The notes below the pieces were generated by a model. It did not search any database, was not told where the DNA came from, and worked only from the letters and a program-made list of their open reading frames with translations. Shown in pieces: positions 1-8,696 of a stretch of DNA of 64,000 bases (within the stretch, counting starts at the first letter, position 1; every line of letters begins with the position of its first letter). The DNA is from Streptomyces canus 299MFChir4.1 (GTDB lineage: Bacteria; Actinomycetota; Actinomycetes; Streptomycetales; Streptomycetaceae): the NCBI RefSeq assembly GCF_000383615.1, contig NZ_KB911584.1, positions 1 to 64,000 of the forward strand, in the 5' to 3' direction. Both the position numbers and the translations under genes were made by a program.

Positions 1-112
1 GTGTTACTCACCCGTTCGCCACTAATCCCCACCGAAGTGGTTCATCGTTCGACTTGCATGTGTTAAGCACGCCGCCAGCGTTCGTCCTGAGCCAGGATCA
101 AACTCTCCGTGA
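1..112 (-). rRNA. rrs: 16S ribosomal RNA, 5' end (partial)
   Basis: The reverse complement starts with the mature 16S 5' end (TCACGGAGAGTTTGATCCTG at 93-112) and continues with the universal GGCTCAGGACGAACGCTGGC block and the ACATGCAAGTCGAACG segment. It then leaves the window at position 1. The V1 helix sequence around 23-50 is of Streptomyces type. Only about the first 112 nucleotides are present, so the rest of the rrn operon lies to the left of the window. Confidence 0.97.
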
Positions 113-385
113 ATGTTTACCCGTAATCGGGTGCACACACACGAGAGCGGAACAACCACCGGAATAAGGCGGTCGTTCACAGCGTCCTCGCTGTGTTTAT
201 TTCAAAGGAACCTCGTCCCAGCAGATGCTGGAGACGGGGTATCAACATATCTGGCGTTGATTTTTGGCACGCTGTTGAGTTCTCAAGGAACGGACGCTTC
301 CTTTGTACTCACCCTCTCGGGCTTTCCTCCGGGCGCTTCCCTTCGCTGTTCCAAACTCTATCAGTGTTTTTCCGGCCCCCTGACC
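113..385 (-). promoter_or_regulatory. rRNA operon leader and promoter region
   Basis: This stretch upstream of 16S has no protein-like reading frame. On the minus strand it holds a TAGAGT -10-like hexamer at 355-360 just after a GGCCGGAAAAACACTGA stretch. Next comes the conserved Streptomyces pre-16S leader segment (CCTTGAGAACTCAACAGCG, about 270-288). A CCAGCA/TGCTGG hairpin lies near 221-234, a likely processing or antitermination structure. No good -35 hexamer is visible (GGTCAG at 380-385 is the nearest), as is usual for some Streptomyces rrn promoters. Further promoters could lie up to about 440; I could not place them. Confidence 0.6.
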
Positions 386-532
386 ACCGTTCTGCAGACA
401 TGCAGAAGGTGACCCCGAGATAGGATCTGACAAGTTGGATGCTGCCCGGCTGGGACGCTCGGTGGCGCCGCTCGGCCTCAAGCAGGAGTACGACTGTACA
501 CGGGGCCTGGAAGGCGGTGCAAATCCATTGGA

Positions 533-552
533 CTGGTGGTCTAGACCACCAG
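533..552. promoter_or_regulatory. DasR-responsive element (dre-like operator) upstream of crr
   Basis: A perfect 20-bp palindrome, CTGGTGGTCTAGACCACCAG, lies 113 bp before the crr start. Its core TGGTCTAGACCA is the consensus of the dre site bound by the GntR-family regulator DasR, which responds to glucosamine-6-phosphate. DasR control of crr-ptsI is established in S. coelicolor. The site predicts repression of the general PTS genes until amino-sugar phosphates build up. Confidence 0.85.
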
Positions 553-665
553 CCGGTATCTTCCGTGCGGAGCCCTTACTTCATTTGACATACGCTGCTG
601 GACAGCGCCGCCCGAGACAAGCAGTGACGGCGCGTGTACGCAGCTCCACCCCTGGGAGGCTTCCC

Positions 666-1115
666 ATGACCACCGTGACGTCCCCGCTTGCAGGACACGC
701 CATCGGACTGGCCGCAGTGCCGGATCCGGTCTTCTCCGGGGCCATGGTCGGCCCGGGTACGGCGATCGAACCCGTGCGTGAACCGTCCGAGGCCGTCGCA
801 CCCGTCGACGGTGTGATCGTCTCTCTCCACCCGCACGCGTTCGTCGTCGTGGACGAGCAGGGACACGGCGTGCTCGTGCACCTCGGAATCGACACCGTGC
901 AGCTCAACGGTGAGGGCTTCGAGCTGCTGGTGAGCAAGGGCGACACCGTCACGCGCGGTCAGGCGATCGTGCGCTGGAATCCGGCCGCCGTCGAAGCCGC
1001 CGGCAAGTCCGCTGTCTGCCCGGTCGTGGCTCTGGAGGCCACGGTCGAGGCGCTCTCCGAACTCCGTGACAACGGCGATGTGAAGGCCGGCGACAGTCTC
1101 TTCAGCTGGAAGTGA
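666..1115 (+). CDS. crr: PTS glucose-type EIIA component (IIA-Crr)
   Basis: A 149-aa cytosolic phosphocarrier that takes phosphate from HPr and passes it to a membrane EIIB. In Streptomyces the main client is N-acetylglucosamine transport. It covers one whole PTS_EIIA_1 domain. The phosphorylatable histidine is H72 in VLVHLGIDT and the supporting histidine is H57 in HPHAF. The ATG at 666 is chosen because the EIIA homology begins right after it; in-frame codons further upstream read through the dre operator. The gene is followed 81 bp downstream by ptsI, so the two probably form one transcript under DasR control. HPr is not in this window. Confidence 0.95.
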   Translation: MTTVTSPLAGHAIGLAAVPDPVFSGAMVGPGTAIEPVREPSEAVAPVDGVIVSLHPHAFVVVDEQGHGVLVHLGIDTVQLNGEGFELLVSKGDTVTRGQAIVRWNPAAVEAAGKSAVCPVVALEATVEALSELRDNGDVKAGDSLFSWK

Positions 1116-1196
1116 CGTGACCGCCGTCGTACGACGGCGACCAGGACGACAACCATCGCGGCGGCGGGGCCCGCCGCACTATCGGAGACGGGTGAG

Positions 1197-2867
1197 ATGG
1201 ACACAACGCTGCGAGGCGTCGGCGTGAGCCATGGTGTGGCGATCGGCGAGGTTCGGCACATGGGAACGGCGGTGTTGGAGCCGCCTGCCAAGCAGATCCC
1301 GGCGGAGGACGCGGAGCGTGAACAGGGGAACGCCCGCAAGGCAGTGGAAGCCGTGGCGGCCGACCTGATGGCGCGCGGCAATCTGGCGGGGGGCGAAGCC
1401 CAGGCGGTGCTCGAGGCGCAGGCCATGATGGCCCAGGATCCCGAGCTGATGGCGGACGTGGACCGGCGTATCGCCGTCGGCAGCACGGCCGAGCGGGCCG
1501 TGTACGACGCGTTCGCCGCGTACCGGGAGCTGCTGGCGGGTGCCGGGGAGTACCTCGCCGGACGCGTCGCCGACCTGGACGACGTGCGGAATCGTATCGT
1601 CGCTCGGCTGCTCGGGGTGCCCATGCCGGGTATCCCGGACAGCGACGAGCCGTACGTCCTCGTGGCGCGTGACCTCGCTCCCGCCGACACGGCTCTGCTG
1701 GACCCGACGCTCGTTCTGGGTTTCGTCACCGAGGAGGGTGGACCGACCAGCCACAGTGCGATTCTGGCGCGGGCGCTCGGGGTGCCGGCCGTCGTGGCGC
1801 TGCCGGGTGCCGGTGAGCTGGCCGAGGGCACGGTCGTCGCCGTCGACGGCAGCACCGGTGAGATCTTCGTGAACCCGAGCGATGAGAAGAAGGCCGAGTT
1901 GGAGGCCGCTGCCGCTCAGCGGAAGGCCGCGCTCGCCGCGTCGACGGGCCCGGGGGTCACCGCCGACGGTCACAAGGTGCCGCTGCTGGCGAACGTCGGT
2001 GGTCCGGCGGACGTACCTGCCGCGCTCGAGGCGGGGGCCGAGGGTGTCGGTCTCTTCCGTACCGAGTTCCTCTTCCTCGACGACAGCAAGAACGCTCCGT
2101 CCGAGGAGAAGCAGGTCGAGGCGTACCGCCAGGTCCTTGAGGCGTTTCCCGAGGGACGAGTGGTCGTCCGTGTGCTGGACGCGGGCGCGGACAAGCCGCT
2201 GGACTTCCTGACACCGGCCGACGAGCCGAACCCGGCATTGGGTGTGCGGGGGCTGCGGACGCTGCTGGACCACCCTGAGGTGCTGCGTACTCAGCTGACG
2301 GCGCTCGCGAAGGCCGCCGAGGGGCTGCCGGTCTACCTCGATGTCATGGCCCCGATGGTGGCGGACCGTGCCGACGCCAAGGCGTTCGCCGACGCGTGCC
2401 GTGCGGCCGGGCTGCGGGCGAAGTTTGGCGCGATGGTGGAGATCCCCTCCGCTGCCCTGCGGGCTCGGTCGATTCTGCAGGAGGTCGAGTTCCTGTCGCT
2501 GGGGACCAACGACCTCGCGCAGTACACCTTCGCCGCCGACCGTCAGGTGGGTGCGGTGTCGCGGCTGCAGGATCCGTGGCAGCCCGCGCTGCTCGACCTG
2601 GTCGCGCTGTCCGCCGAGGCGGCGAAGGCCGAGGGCAAGAGCTGTGGTGTCTGTGGTGAGGCCGCGTCCGATCCGCTGCTCGCCTGTGTGCTGACCGGTC
2701 TTGGTGTCACCTCGCTTTCCATGGGGGCGGCGTCCATTCCGTACGTCCGGGCGACGCTGGCGAAGTACACGCTGGCGCAGTGCGAGCGTGCTGCCGCAGC
2801 CGCGCGGACTGGCGACAGTGCTGACGAGGCGCGTGCCGCGGCTCAGGCGGTGCTGTCGGGCGAGTAG
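1197..2867 (+). CDS. ptsI: PTS enzyme I (phosphoenolpyruvate-protein phosphotransferase)
   Basis: A 556-aa cytosolic enzyme that autophosphorylates from phosphoenolpyruvate and phosphorylates HPr. The order is normal: N-terminal HPr-binding/phosphohistidine domain with active-site H186 in GGPTSHSAILAR, then the PEP-utilising TIM barrel. Barrel motifs include FRTEFLFLD, the LSLGTNDLAQYT loop and the C-terminal catalytic cysteine in SCGVCGEAA. The length is slightly under the 570-575 aa typical of E. coli. The start is ATG at 1197, with a GGAG-type site 9 nt upstream. It is the last gene of the crr-ptsI unit and is followed by a strong terminator. Confidence 0.97.
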   Translation: MDTTLRGVGVSHGVAIGEVRHMGTAVLEPPAKQIPAEDAEREQGNARKAVEAVAADLMARGNLAGGEAQAVLEAQAMMAQDPELMADVDRRIAVGSTAERAVYDAFAAYRELLAGAGEYLAGRVADLDDVRNRIVARLLGVPMPGIPDSDEPYVLVARDLAPADTALLDPTLVLGFVTEEGGPTSHSAILARALGVPAVVALPGAGELAEGTVVAVDGSTGEIFVNPSDEKKAELEAAAAQRKAALAASTGPGVTADGHKVPLLANVGGPADVPAALEAGAEGVGLFRTEFLFLDDSKNAPSEEKQVEAYRQVLEAFPEGRVVVRVLDAGADKPLDFLTPADEPNPALGVRGLRTLLDHPEVLRTQLTALAKAAEGLPVYLDVMAPMVADRADAKAFADACRAAGLRAKFGAMVEIPSAALRARSILQEVEFLSLGTNDLAQYTFAADRQVGAVSRLQDPWQPALLDLVALSAEAAKAEGKSCGVCGEAASDPLLACVLTGLGVTSLSMGAASIPYVRATLAKYTLAQCERAAAAARTGDSADEARAAAQAVLSGE

Positions 2868-2896
2868 TCGGACCTGATCGGCCGGCTGACGGTTCC

Positions 2897-2930
2897 GGAG
2901 GGCGCTCCACCTGTGGGTGGGGCGCCCTCC
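2897..2930. terminator. Terminator between ptsI and the convergent gene
   Basis: GGAGGGCGCTCCACC and GGTGGGGCGCCCTCC form a near-perfect 15-bp stem around a TGTG loop, followed by TTGTGTT. It sits 30 bp after the ptsI stop and 7 bp before the stop of the convergent minus-strand gene, so it can serve both. Confidence 0.85.
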
Positions 2931-2936
2931 TTGTGT

Positions 2937-3830
2937 TCAGTGGCTGTGGTGTGGCGTCTGTCCTTGCGGTCCGAGGTCGGGGGGCGTGCAGTAGTCGACG
3001 TCCGATTCCGGGGAGATCAGATCGCCGGAGTCGATGTCGGTGCAGTAGGCGTCGAAGACCTCTCCTGCGGTGAGGGGTTCGAGGCCGTCGCCGCGCAGGC
3101 GCCAGCCGTAGATGCGGTCGGTGGTGCCGGGGGCGCTGGTGCGCATGACGAGTCCGCCGGGGCTCCGGGTGGCGATGCCGAGTGCGAGGACCGTGGTGAA
3201 TTCAAGGGCCTCGGCCTCGTCGAGTTGTACGCATCCGTCGGTGTTCTCGTCGGAGTGGAGGACGGAGACGAGGGTTTCCGGGGTGCCGGTGACGCTGCAG
3301 ACCAAGTGGTGTTCGCCCGGCAGGGCTGTGTCGAGGATCCGGAGGAGGAGGTCCGAGGCGCGGGTGAAGGCCGCGCGGCCGATGTCCTCCCCGCAGGAAC
3401 CGCAGGTGCCGAGGCGTGCGAGGAGTGTGGTCGCGTACTCCCAGGTGGCCTGGCGGACCGCCTCGTCCACGAGGGCAGGTACCAGGTCGGTGAGTGGCTG
3501 GCCCTCGTACGGGAGTGTCGGGCCGGTGCCGGCGAGTTCGGCCGTGAAGCGTGTGCGGCTCGACGGGACGTCCGGGTCGAGGCCCGTCTCCTCGCAGAAC
3601 TCGGCGTACTCCTGGGGATCGAAGAGGGCGACGGTGGTGTGGCTGCCCTGTGCGGAGCGGGTCCTCAGGAGGTCTTCGACCTGTTTCAGGTAGGTCGCGT
3701 GGTCGTCGAAGGTGAAGGTGCGGTAGCGCCGCATGGCGCGGAAGTCGTGTTCGTCCGTGAGCAGGCCGATGGTGCCGGCGATTTCGCGGCGCAGGACGCG
3801 TCGCATCGTCTGGTGGTCGGTGTGCGCCAT
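2937..3830 (-). CDS. Conserved actinobacterial hypothetical protein
   Basis: A 297-aa soluble, acidic protein that I do not assign to a named family. The N-terminal third is basic and helical (MRRVLRREIAG). One CGSCGED motif (two cysteines three apart) lies near the middle. The C-terminal half is rich in Asp/Glu and mentions neither membrane segments nor a signal peptide. The ATG at 3830 is chosen because AGGGGGA lies 3-4 nt before it; longer in-frame starts have no ribosome site. It follows the broken MFS gene by 22 bp on the same strand, so the two may have been co-transcribed. Codon bias is normal for a real gene. Confidence 0.7.
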   Translation of the reverse strand: MAHTDHQTMRRVLRREIAGTIGLLTDEHDFRAMRRYRTFTFDDHATYLKQVEDLLRTRSAQGSHTTVALFDPQEYAEFCEETGLDPDVPSSRTRFTAELAGTGPTLPYEGQPLTDLVPALVDEAVRQATWEYATTLLARLGTCGSCGEDIGRAAFTRASDLLLRILDTALPGEHHLVCSVTGTPETLVSVLHSDENTDGCVQLDEAEALEFTTVLALGIATRSPGGLVMRTSAPGTTDRIYGWRLRGDGLEPLTAGEVFDAYCTDIDSGDLISPESDVDYCTPPDLGPQGQTPHHSH

Positions 3831-3852
3831 GTTTCCCCCTGTGCGCAGTCGA

Positions 3853-5126
3853 TCAGTGCTCACTCACAGTAACCGGCGGCACTGACAAAGAGGGTTGAGT
3901 GAGGCGCTTCCGCACCAGTCGGTGCTGGATTGTGCAGGTCAGAGCGATGGCTGTGCCGAAGGTGGCCCATCCTGCCGGGCCGGTGGCGATGGCAGCGGTG
4001 ACCGCCAGTGGTCCGAATGTGCGCTGCACGGACTGGGCCAGGCCGTGGACTCCGAGGTAGGCACCCTGCACGGTGTCGGGGGCGAGAGCGACCGAGAGTT
4101 CCCACGAGACGGTGGCGTGGAGCATCTCGGCCAGGGTGAAGGCGACTGCGGCGGCGGTGAGGAGCACGGTGGCGGTGACGGCTCCGCCCGTGGCCGCGAG
4201 TGCCATGGCGATGCCGCCCAGGGCGAAGGTGACGGAGAGCGGGAGGAGGAGGTTCCGGGCCGCCGCTGTGGTGGTGCCGAATCGTGCGAGGGGCACCTGG
4301 AGTGCCACGACCGTGACGTTGTTGAGGACCATCAGGAGTGGTGCGAGTCCGTTCGGGGCGTTGCTCTCGTGCGCGATCCACAGGGGCAGACCGACCTTGA
4401 ACACGGCGTCGTCGAGGAAGAGGACGGTCTCGGTGGCGACGTAGGCGAGATAGGTGCGGTCGCGCCACGGGTTCGTCGGTCTGGTCGTCGGGGCCGGGTG
4501 CTTCGAGGTGATGACGGTGCGGGTAGGGGACGGGGGTTCGCCCAGCGCAGGGTGAGAAGTGCTGAGGCGATGAAGGAGAGGGCGTCGCCGGCGAGGAGCC
4601 ATTGGTAGGCGGTGGTGGTGCCGAGCGCCAGGGCCGCCGCGGCGGTGAGGCCTCCCAGCGCCCAGCCCGCGTTGGCGACGGTTCGGTGGAAGGCCTGGTA
4701 GCGGACGCGGTCCGGCCCTGCGACCCGGGCGGCGTAGAGCTTGGTGAGGACGCTGGCGGCGCGGTCGCCGAGGCCACCCACCGCCGAGAAGGCGATGAGC
4801 AGGGCGTAGTTGTTCGTGGTGAGCAGGGCGCAGGAGGCGACGGCCCGCACGAGCTGGACGATCAGCAGGACTCGGGTGACCGGAAACCGGTCGGCGAGCT
4901 TGCCCCCTATGGGTGCCCCGGCGATGCCGATGGCGCCGGCGGCAGCGGCGAGGGTGCCGACCTGGGCGAGGGAGAGGGCGGAGACGTAGGTGAAGTAGAG
5001 GACGGAGACGGACGCCCACAGTCCGCTGCCGACGCGGTCGACGAGCGCGATGGTGAGCATTCCGCGCCCGTCGCGCCCTCCGGGAACGCTTCTCGACCAT
5101 GATGCCGCGCGCCGTGTCGGATGCAC
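3853..5126 (-). pseudogene. MFS transporter, frameshifted in the central loop
   Basis: Two halves of one 12-helix major facilitator lie in different frames. The N-terminal half begins at a GTG (5126) with AAGGGGGAG just upstream. It runs through MLTIALVDRVGSGLWASV and a GGKLADRFPVTR loop to LLTLRWANPRP near 4530. The C-terminal half resumes in the -1 frame at about 4530 (TRTVITSKHPAP) and runs from YLAYVATETVLFLDDAVF to VPPVTVSEH. The break lies in a C-rich run in the cytoplasmic loop between helices 6 and 7. One added base there would restore a protein of about 420 aa. Both halves keep coding bias, so the lesion is recent or a sequencing indel. The gene diverges from the MocR regulator at 5182, which probably controls it. 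Confidence 0.8.
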
Positions 5127-5144
5127 TGCTCCCCCTTCGCCTGC

Positions 5145-5172
5145 TTGCTTTTCATTTATGTACTGATACATA
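5145..5172 (+). promoter_or_regulatory. Promoter with overlapping palindrome, probable MocR autoregulatory site
   Basis: TTGCTT (5145-5150) and TACATA (5167-5172) are separated by 16 bp and fit a vegetative promoter. The expected transcription start falls at about 5179-5182, on or next to the GTG of the regulator gene, so the mRNA may be leaderless. An inverted repeat ATGTA-CTGA-TACAT (5158-5171) covers the -10. It lies in the divergent gap between the MFS gene and the regulator, a typical place for a MocR operator. Confidence 0.5.
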
Positions 5173-5181
5173 CTTGGCAAC

Positions 5182-6507
5182 GTGGCAACACAATATGGGA
5201 TCAGTGGCACGACGGCCAAGGGAATTGCGGCGTCCGTCGAACGGGCCGTGGCCGAGGGCTCCATGGCGCCCGGGGCTGCACTGCCTCCGGTGCGGCGCCT
5301 CGCGGACGACCTCGGCGTGAGCCCGGGAACGGTCGCGACGGCGTACAAGGAACTGCGGCAGCGCGGCATCGTGGTCACCCGGGGCCGAGGCGGGACCGTT
5401 GTGGTCCCGGCTCCGGCTGTGGCGTCACGTCGGCCGCCCAAAGTGCCCGAGGGGCTGCGGGACTTGGCGGGCGGTCACCCGGATCCTCGGCTGCTCCCCG
5501 GTCTGGTGCCGCCCTCGCGGCTGTCACCCGGCGCCCGTTCGCACCGTTCGACGCCCCGGCTGGCGCGGCTCGAGGACGCCGTACGCGCGTGGCTGGGGTC
5601 CGACGGCGTACCGGTGGAGCATGTGACCTTCGCGCACGGGGCGTTGGATCTGGTCGGGCGGCTGTTCTCCGTCGAGCTACGGCCCGGTGACGCCGTGGCG
5701 ATGGAGGATCCCGGATACCACCATCTGCTGGATCTGGTCACGGCGTTGGGGCTGCGCATGATCCCCGTCGCGGTCGACGACGAGGGAGTGCTGCCCGAGG
5801 CCGTGCGCACGGCGCTGCGGGCGGGGGCGGGGGCGCGGGCGCTCGTGTGCAGTCCGCGGGCGCAGAATCCGTACGGTGGTCGCTTCTCCGCCGAGCGCCG
5901 GGAGGCGCTGCTGGGTGTGCTCCGGGAACACCCTGAGGTGCTGGTCGTGGAGAACGACCACGCTTCCGCCGTCGCCGACGCGCCGTTGCGGACCCTGACC
6001 GGCGCGGGGCTGTCGCGCTGGGTGCATGTGCGGACGGTGAGCAAGTTCCTGGGGACGGACCTGCGATGGGCGGCCGCCGCGTGTGATCCGATGACACTGG
6101 GGCGGCACGACGGGCGGCTGCTGCTGACGTCCGGCTGGGTCAGTCATCTGCTCCAGGAGACGGTGTACGGGCTTCTCACAGACGAGAGCACGCGCGCGTT
6201 GGTCGCTCGCGCCGAGGAGACCTACACCGTGCGCCGGAACGCTCTGGTACAGGAGCTCGGCGACCGGGGCATCGAAGCGCACGGGGCGAGCGGGATGAAC
6301 GTGTGGGTGCCCGTCCGGGACGAGTCGGCCGTGGTGAACGGGCTGCGGTCGTACGGCTGGTGGGTCGCGGCCGGAGCCCGGTTCCGGCTGTCGGCGGGGC
6401 CGGGCGTGCGGATCACGACTGCCGAGCTGGCGCCGGCCGACGCGGCGCGGCTGGCCTCGGACTTCGCCGGAGTGCTCGGCGAGTCCGAGGCCACCTACGG
6501 TGGTTGA
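5182..6507 (+). CDS. MocR-family regulator (GntR wHTH fused to aminotransferase-like domain)
   Basis: A 441-aa transcription factor. Residues 10-75 are a GntR winged helix (ALPPVRRLADDLGVSPGTVA), and the rest is a fold-type I PLP-dependent aminotransferase domain. PLP-binding features are present: the HGALDLVGRLF stretch, DPGYHHLLDLV, and the internal-aldimine lysine K288 in RTVSKFLGTDLR. MocR proteins generally sense PLP or amino-acid-derived ligands and control adjacent transport or B6 genes. The start is GTG at 5182 with no clear ribosome site, which fits a leaderless transcript. It diverges from the disrupted MFS gene, its likely target, and ends 10 bp from the convergent aacS stop. Confidence 0.88.
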   Translation: MATQYGISGTTAKGIAASVERAVAEGSMAPGAALPPVRRLADDLGVSPGTVATAYKELRQRGIVVTRGRGGTVVVPAPAVASRRPPKVPEGLRDLAGGHPDPRLLPGLVPPSRLSPGARSHRSTPRLARLEDAVRAWLGSDGVPVEHVTFAHGALDLVGRLFSVELRPGDAVAMEDPGYHHLLDLVTALGLRMIPVAVDDEGVLPEAVRTALRAGAGARALVCSPRAQNPYGGRFSAERREALLGVLREHPEVLVVENDHASAVADAPLRTLTGAGLSRWVHVRTVSKFLGTDLRWAAAACDPMTLGRHDGRLLLTSGWVSHLLQETVYGLLTDESTRALVARAEETYTVRRNALVQELGDRGIEAHGASGMNVWVPVRDESAVVNGLRSYGWWVAAGARFRLSAGPGVRITTAELAPADAARLASDFAGVLGESEATYGG

Positions 6508-6516
6508 CCCGCTCGG

Positions 6517-8484
6517 TCAGGCGCGTTTGCGGGCCAGGTCCTCGTAGAAGTGCAGCAGGTCGAGGTTGTCGATGGAGCCCGGGTTGACCGCCTTCTCCAG
6601 AGGGGTGCCCTGGAGGAGGCGCTTGACGGGGACCTCGATGCGCTTTCCGGTGAGGGTGTGCGGGATGCCGGGGACCTCGATGACCTCGTCCGGGATGTGG
6701 CGGGGTGAGAGGTTTTCGCGGATCGTCGCCTTGATGCGGTCGAGGAGTGCCTGGTCCAGGACCGCACCCGGAGCCAGCTGCACGAACAGCGGCATCCAGT
6801 AGCCGCCGTCGGGCTGTTCGATGCCGATGACCAGGGACTCCTTGATCTCGGGGAGTCGCTCCACGGCCTCGTAGATGTCGGCCGAACCCATGCGGACGCC
6901 CTGGCGGTTGAGCGTCGAGTCGGAGCGGCCGTGGATGACGACCGAGCCGCGCGAGGTGACGGTGATCCAGTCGCCGTGCCGCCACACTCCGGGATAGGTG
7001 TCGAAGTAGCTGTCGTGGTAGCGGCTGCCGTCGGGGTCGTTCCAGAAGTGGATCGGCATGGACGGCATGGGGTTGGTGACGACCAGCTCACCGACCTCGT
7101 CGACCAGGGGCTTGCCGCTCGGGTCCCACGACTGCAGGTCGGTGCCGAGGCTCGGTGCCTGGAGCTCGCCGATGTACACGGGCAGGGTCGGTACGGCGCC
7201 CGCGAAGCACGAGCACACGTCCGTGCCGCCGCTGACGGAGGCGATCCACAGGTCGTCGCGGACCTCGTCGTGCAGCCAGCGGAAGCCGTCGGGCGGGAGC
7301 GGTGAGCCGGTGGTGGCCACGCACTGCATCTTGGAGAGGTCGAAGTCGCGTCCCGGGTGCACGTCGGCCTTGCGGCAGGCCATGACGTAGGCGGCCGAGG
7401 TGCCGTAGAGGGTGGCGCCCGTGCGTTCGGCGACCCGCCACTGGGCGCCCGTGTCGGGATAGCCGGGGCTGCCGTCGTACAGGACGACGGTCGTGCCCGT
7501 GAGGAGGCCGGAGACGAGGAAGTTCCACATCATCCAGCCCGTGGAGGTGTACCAGAAGAAACGGTCCTCGGGGCCGAGGTCGCAGTGCAGGCCGAGTTGC
7601 TTGAGGTGCTCGACGAGGATGCCGCCCTGCGACTGGACGATGGCCTTGGGCAGGCCCGTCGTGCCGGAGGAGTAGAGCACCCACAACGGATGCGCGAACG
7701 CCACCTGTTCGAAGACCGGTTCCGTGTCCGTGCGGGTGAGGGCGGCCCACTCCAGGGCGCCTTCAGGAGCCTCGGTCCCAAGCAGCGGGATGTGGACGAC
7801 GGCGCGCAGGGAGGGCAGTTCGCGGCGGAGTTCAGCGACCGTCTCGCGGCGGTCGTGCTCCTTGCCGCCGTAGCGGTAGCCGTCGACGGTGAACAGGACG
7901 ACCGGTTCGACCTGCTGGAAGCGGTCCAGGACGCTGCGGGCGCCGAAGTCGGGAGCGCAGGACGTCCAGACGGCGCCCACGGCGGCCGTGGCGAGGAGGG
8001 CGACGACGGCCTGCGGGATGTTCGGGAGGTAGCCGCTGACGCGGTCTCCGGGGCGGACGCCCAGGGCGCGCAGCTCGGCGGTCAGGGACCCCACCTGGCG
8101 GCGCAGCTCGGACCAGGTCACCGAGGTCGGCTCGTGGGTCTCGTCGACGTACAGGAGGGCGGGTTCGTCCGGGCGGCTGTCGGCCGCGCGCAGAGCGTGC
8201 TCGGCGTAGTTGAGGGTGGCTCCGGGGAACCACTCGGCGCCGGGCATCGAGCGGTCGCCGAGCACGCGCGCGGAGGGCGTCGAGAACCGTACGTCGAACC
8301 ACTGGGTGAGGGCTGCCCAGAACGGCTCCAGCTCGTCCACGGACCAGCGGTGGAGCGCCTCGTAGCCTCCCTCGGCCGGGGCGCCGTGGTGCTCGGCCGC
8401 CCATGCCTGGAACCTGGTGACCTGGGACCGGGCGATGCGCTGCGGATCTGGCTGCCAGAGCGGCTGGGGATTCTCGGTCGGCAT
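6517..8484 (-). CDS. aacS: Acetoacetyl-CoA synthetase
   Basis: A 655-aa ANL-superfamily enzyme, the usual length for acetoacetate-CoA ligases, activating acetoacetate with ATP and CoA. The N-terminal cap (WQPDPQRIARSQVTRF) is typical of this subfamily. The AMP-binding P-loop YSSGTTGLPK is at 271-280, followed by YTSTGWMMWNFLVSGL. The C-terminal lid has GRSDSTLNRQGVRMGSADIY and the catalytic lysine K614 in TLTGKRIEVP. The ATG at 8484 is preferred: GGGAG lies 5 nt upstream and homology begins at once; an in-frame ATG at 8580 has no support. It probably feeds ketone-body or leucine-breakdown carbon into acetyl-CoA. It diverges from the GH31 gene. Confidence 0.93.
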   Translation of the reverse strand: MPTENPQPLWQPDPQRIARSQVTRFQAWAAEHHGAPAEGGYEALHRWSVDELEPFWAALTQWFDVRFSTPSARVLGDRSMPGAEWFPGATLNYAEHALRAADSRPDEPALLYVDETHEPTSVTWSELRRQVGSLTAELRALGVRPGDRVSGYLPNIPQAVVALLATAAVGAVWTSCAPDFGARSVLDRFQQVEPVVLFTVDGYRYGGKEHDRRETVAELRRELPSLRAVVHIPLLGTEAPEGALEWAALTRTDTEPVFEQVAFAHPLWVLYSSGTTGLPKAIVQSQGGILVEHLKQLGLHCDLGPEDRFFWYTSTGWMMWNFLVSGLLTGTTVVLYDGSPGYPDTGAQWRVAERTGATLYGTSAAYVMACRKADVHPGRDFDLSKMQCVATTGSPLPPDGFRWLHDEVRDDLWIASVSGGTDVCSCFAGAVPTLPVYIGELQAPSLGTDLQSWDPSGKPLVDEVGELVVTNPMPSMPIHFWNDPDGSRYHDSYFDTYPGVWRHGDWITVTSRGSVVIHGRSDSTLNRQGVRMGSADIYEAVERLPEIKESLVIGIEQPDGGYWMPLFVQLAPGAVLDQALLDRIKATIRENLSPRHIPDEVIEVPGIPHTLTGKRIEVPVKRLLQGTPLEKAVNPGSIDNLDLLHFYEDLARKRA

Positions 8485-8696
8485 GGGGGCTCCCGGGCTG
8501 TGCGCGTCGTGTGCGTCTCCCGCGCACGGGTCAGGGGTGTGCGCGTGACGCGGCTGACAGGGACGATGCCATGTGATCAACTTCTACGCCAGGGTGCCCC
8601 CCACATAGTCCGTGTCGTGAAGATGTGGCCCCGGCACGGGTGAACGGCAGTTGAACGACACGCGCGCGGGGGGCGGTGAGTGGCAGGGTGAGCAGC

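Noticed and set aside
4332..5441. N-terminal half of the MFS gene as a complete independent protein
   Set aside because: After about 4530 this frame turns into low-complexity Arg/Pro/Ser sequence, while the transporter homology continues in the other frame. It is a frameshift, not a separate gene.
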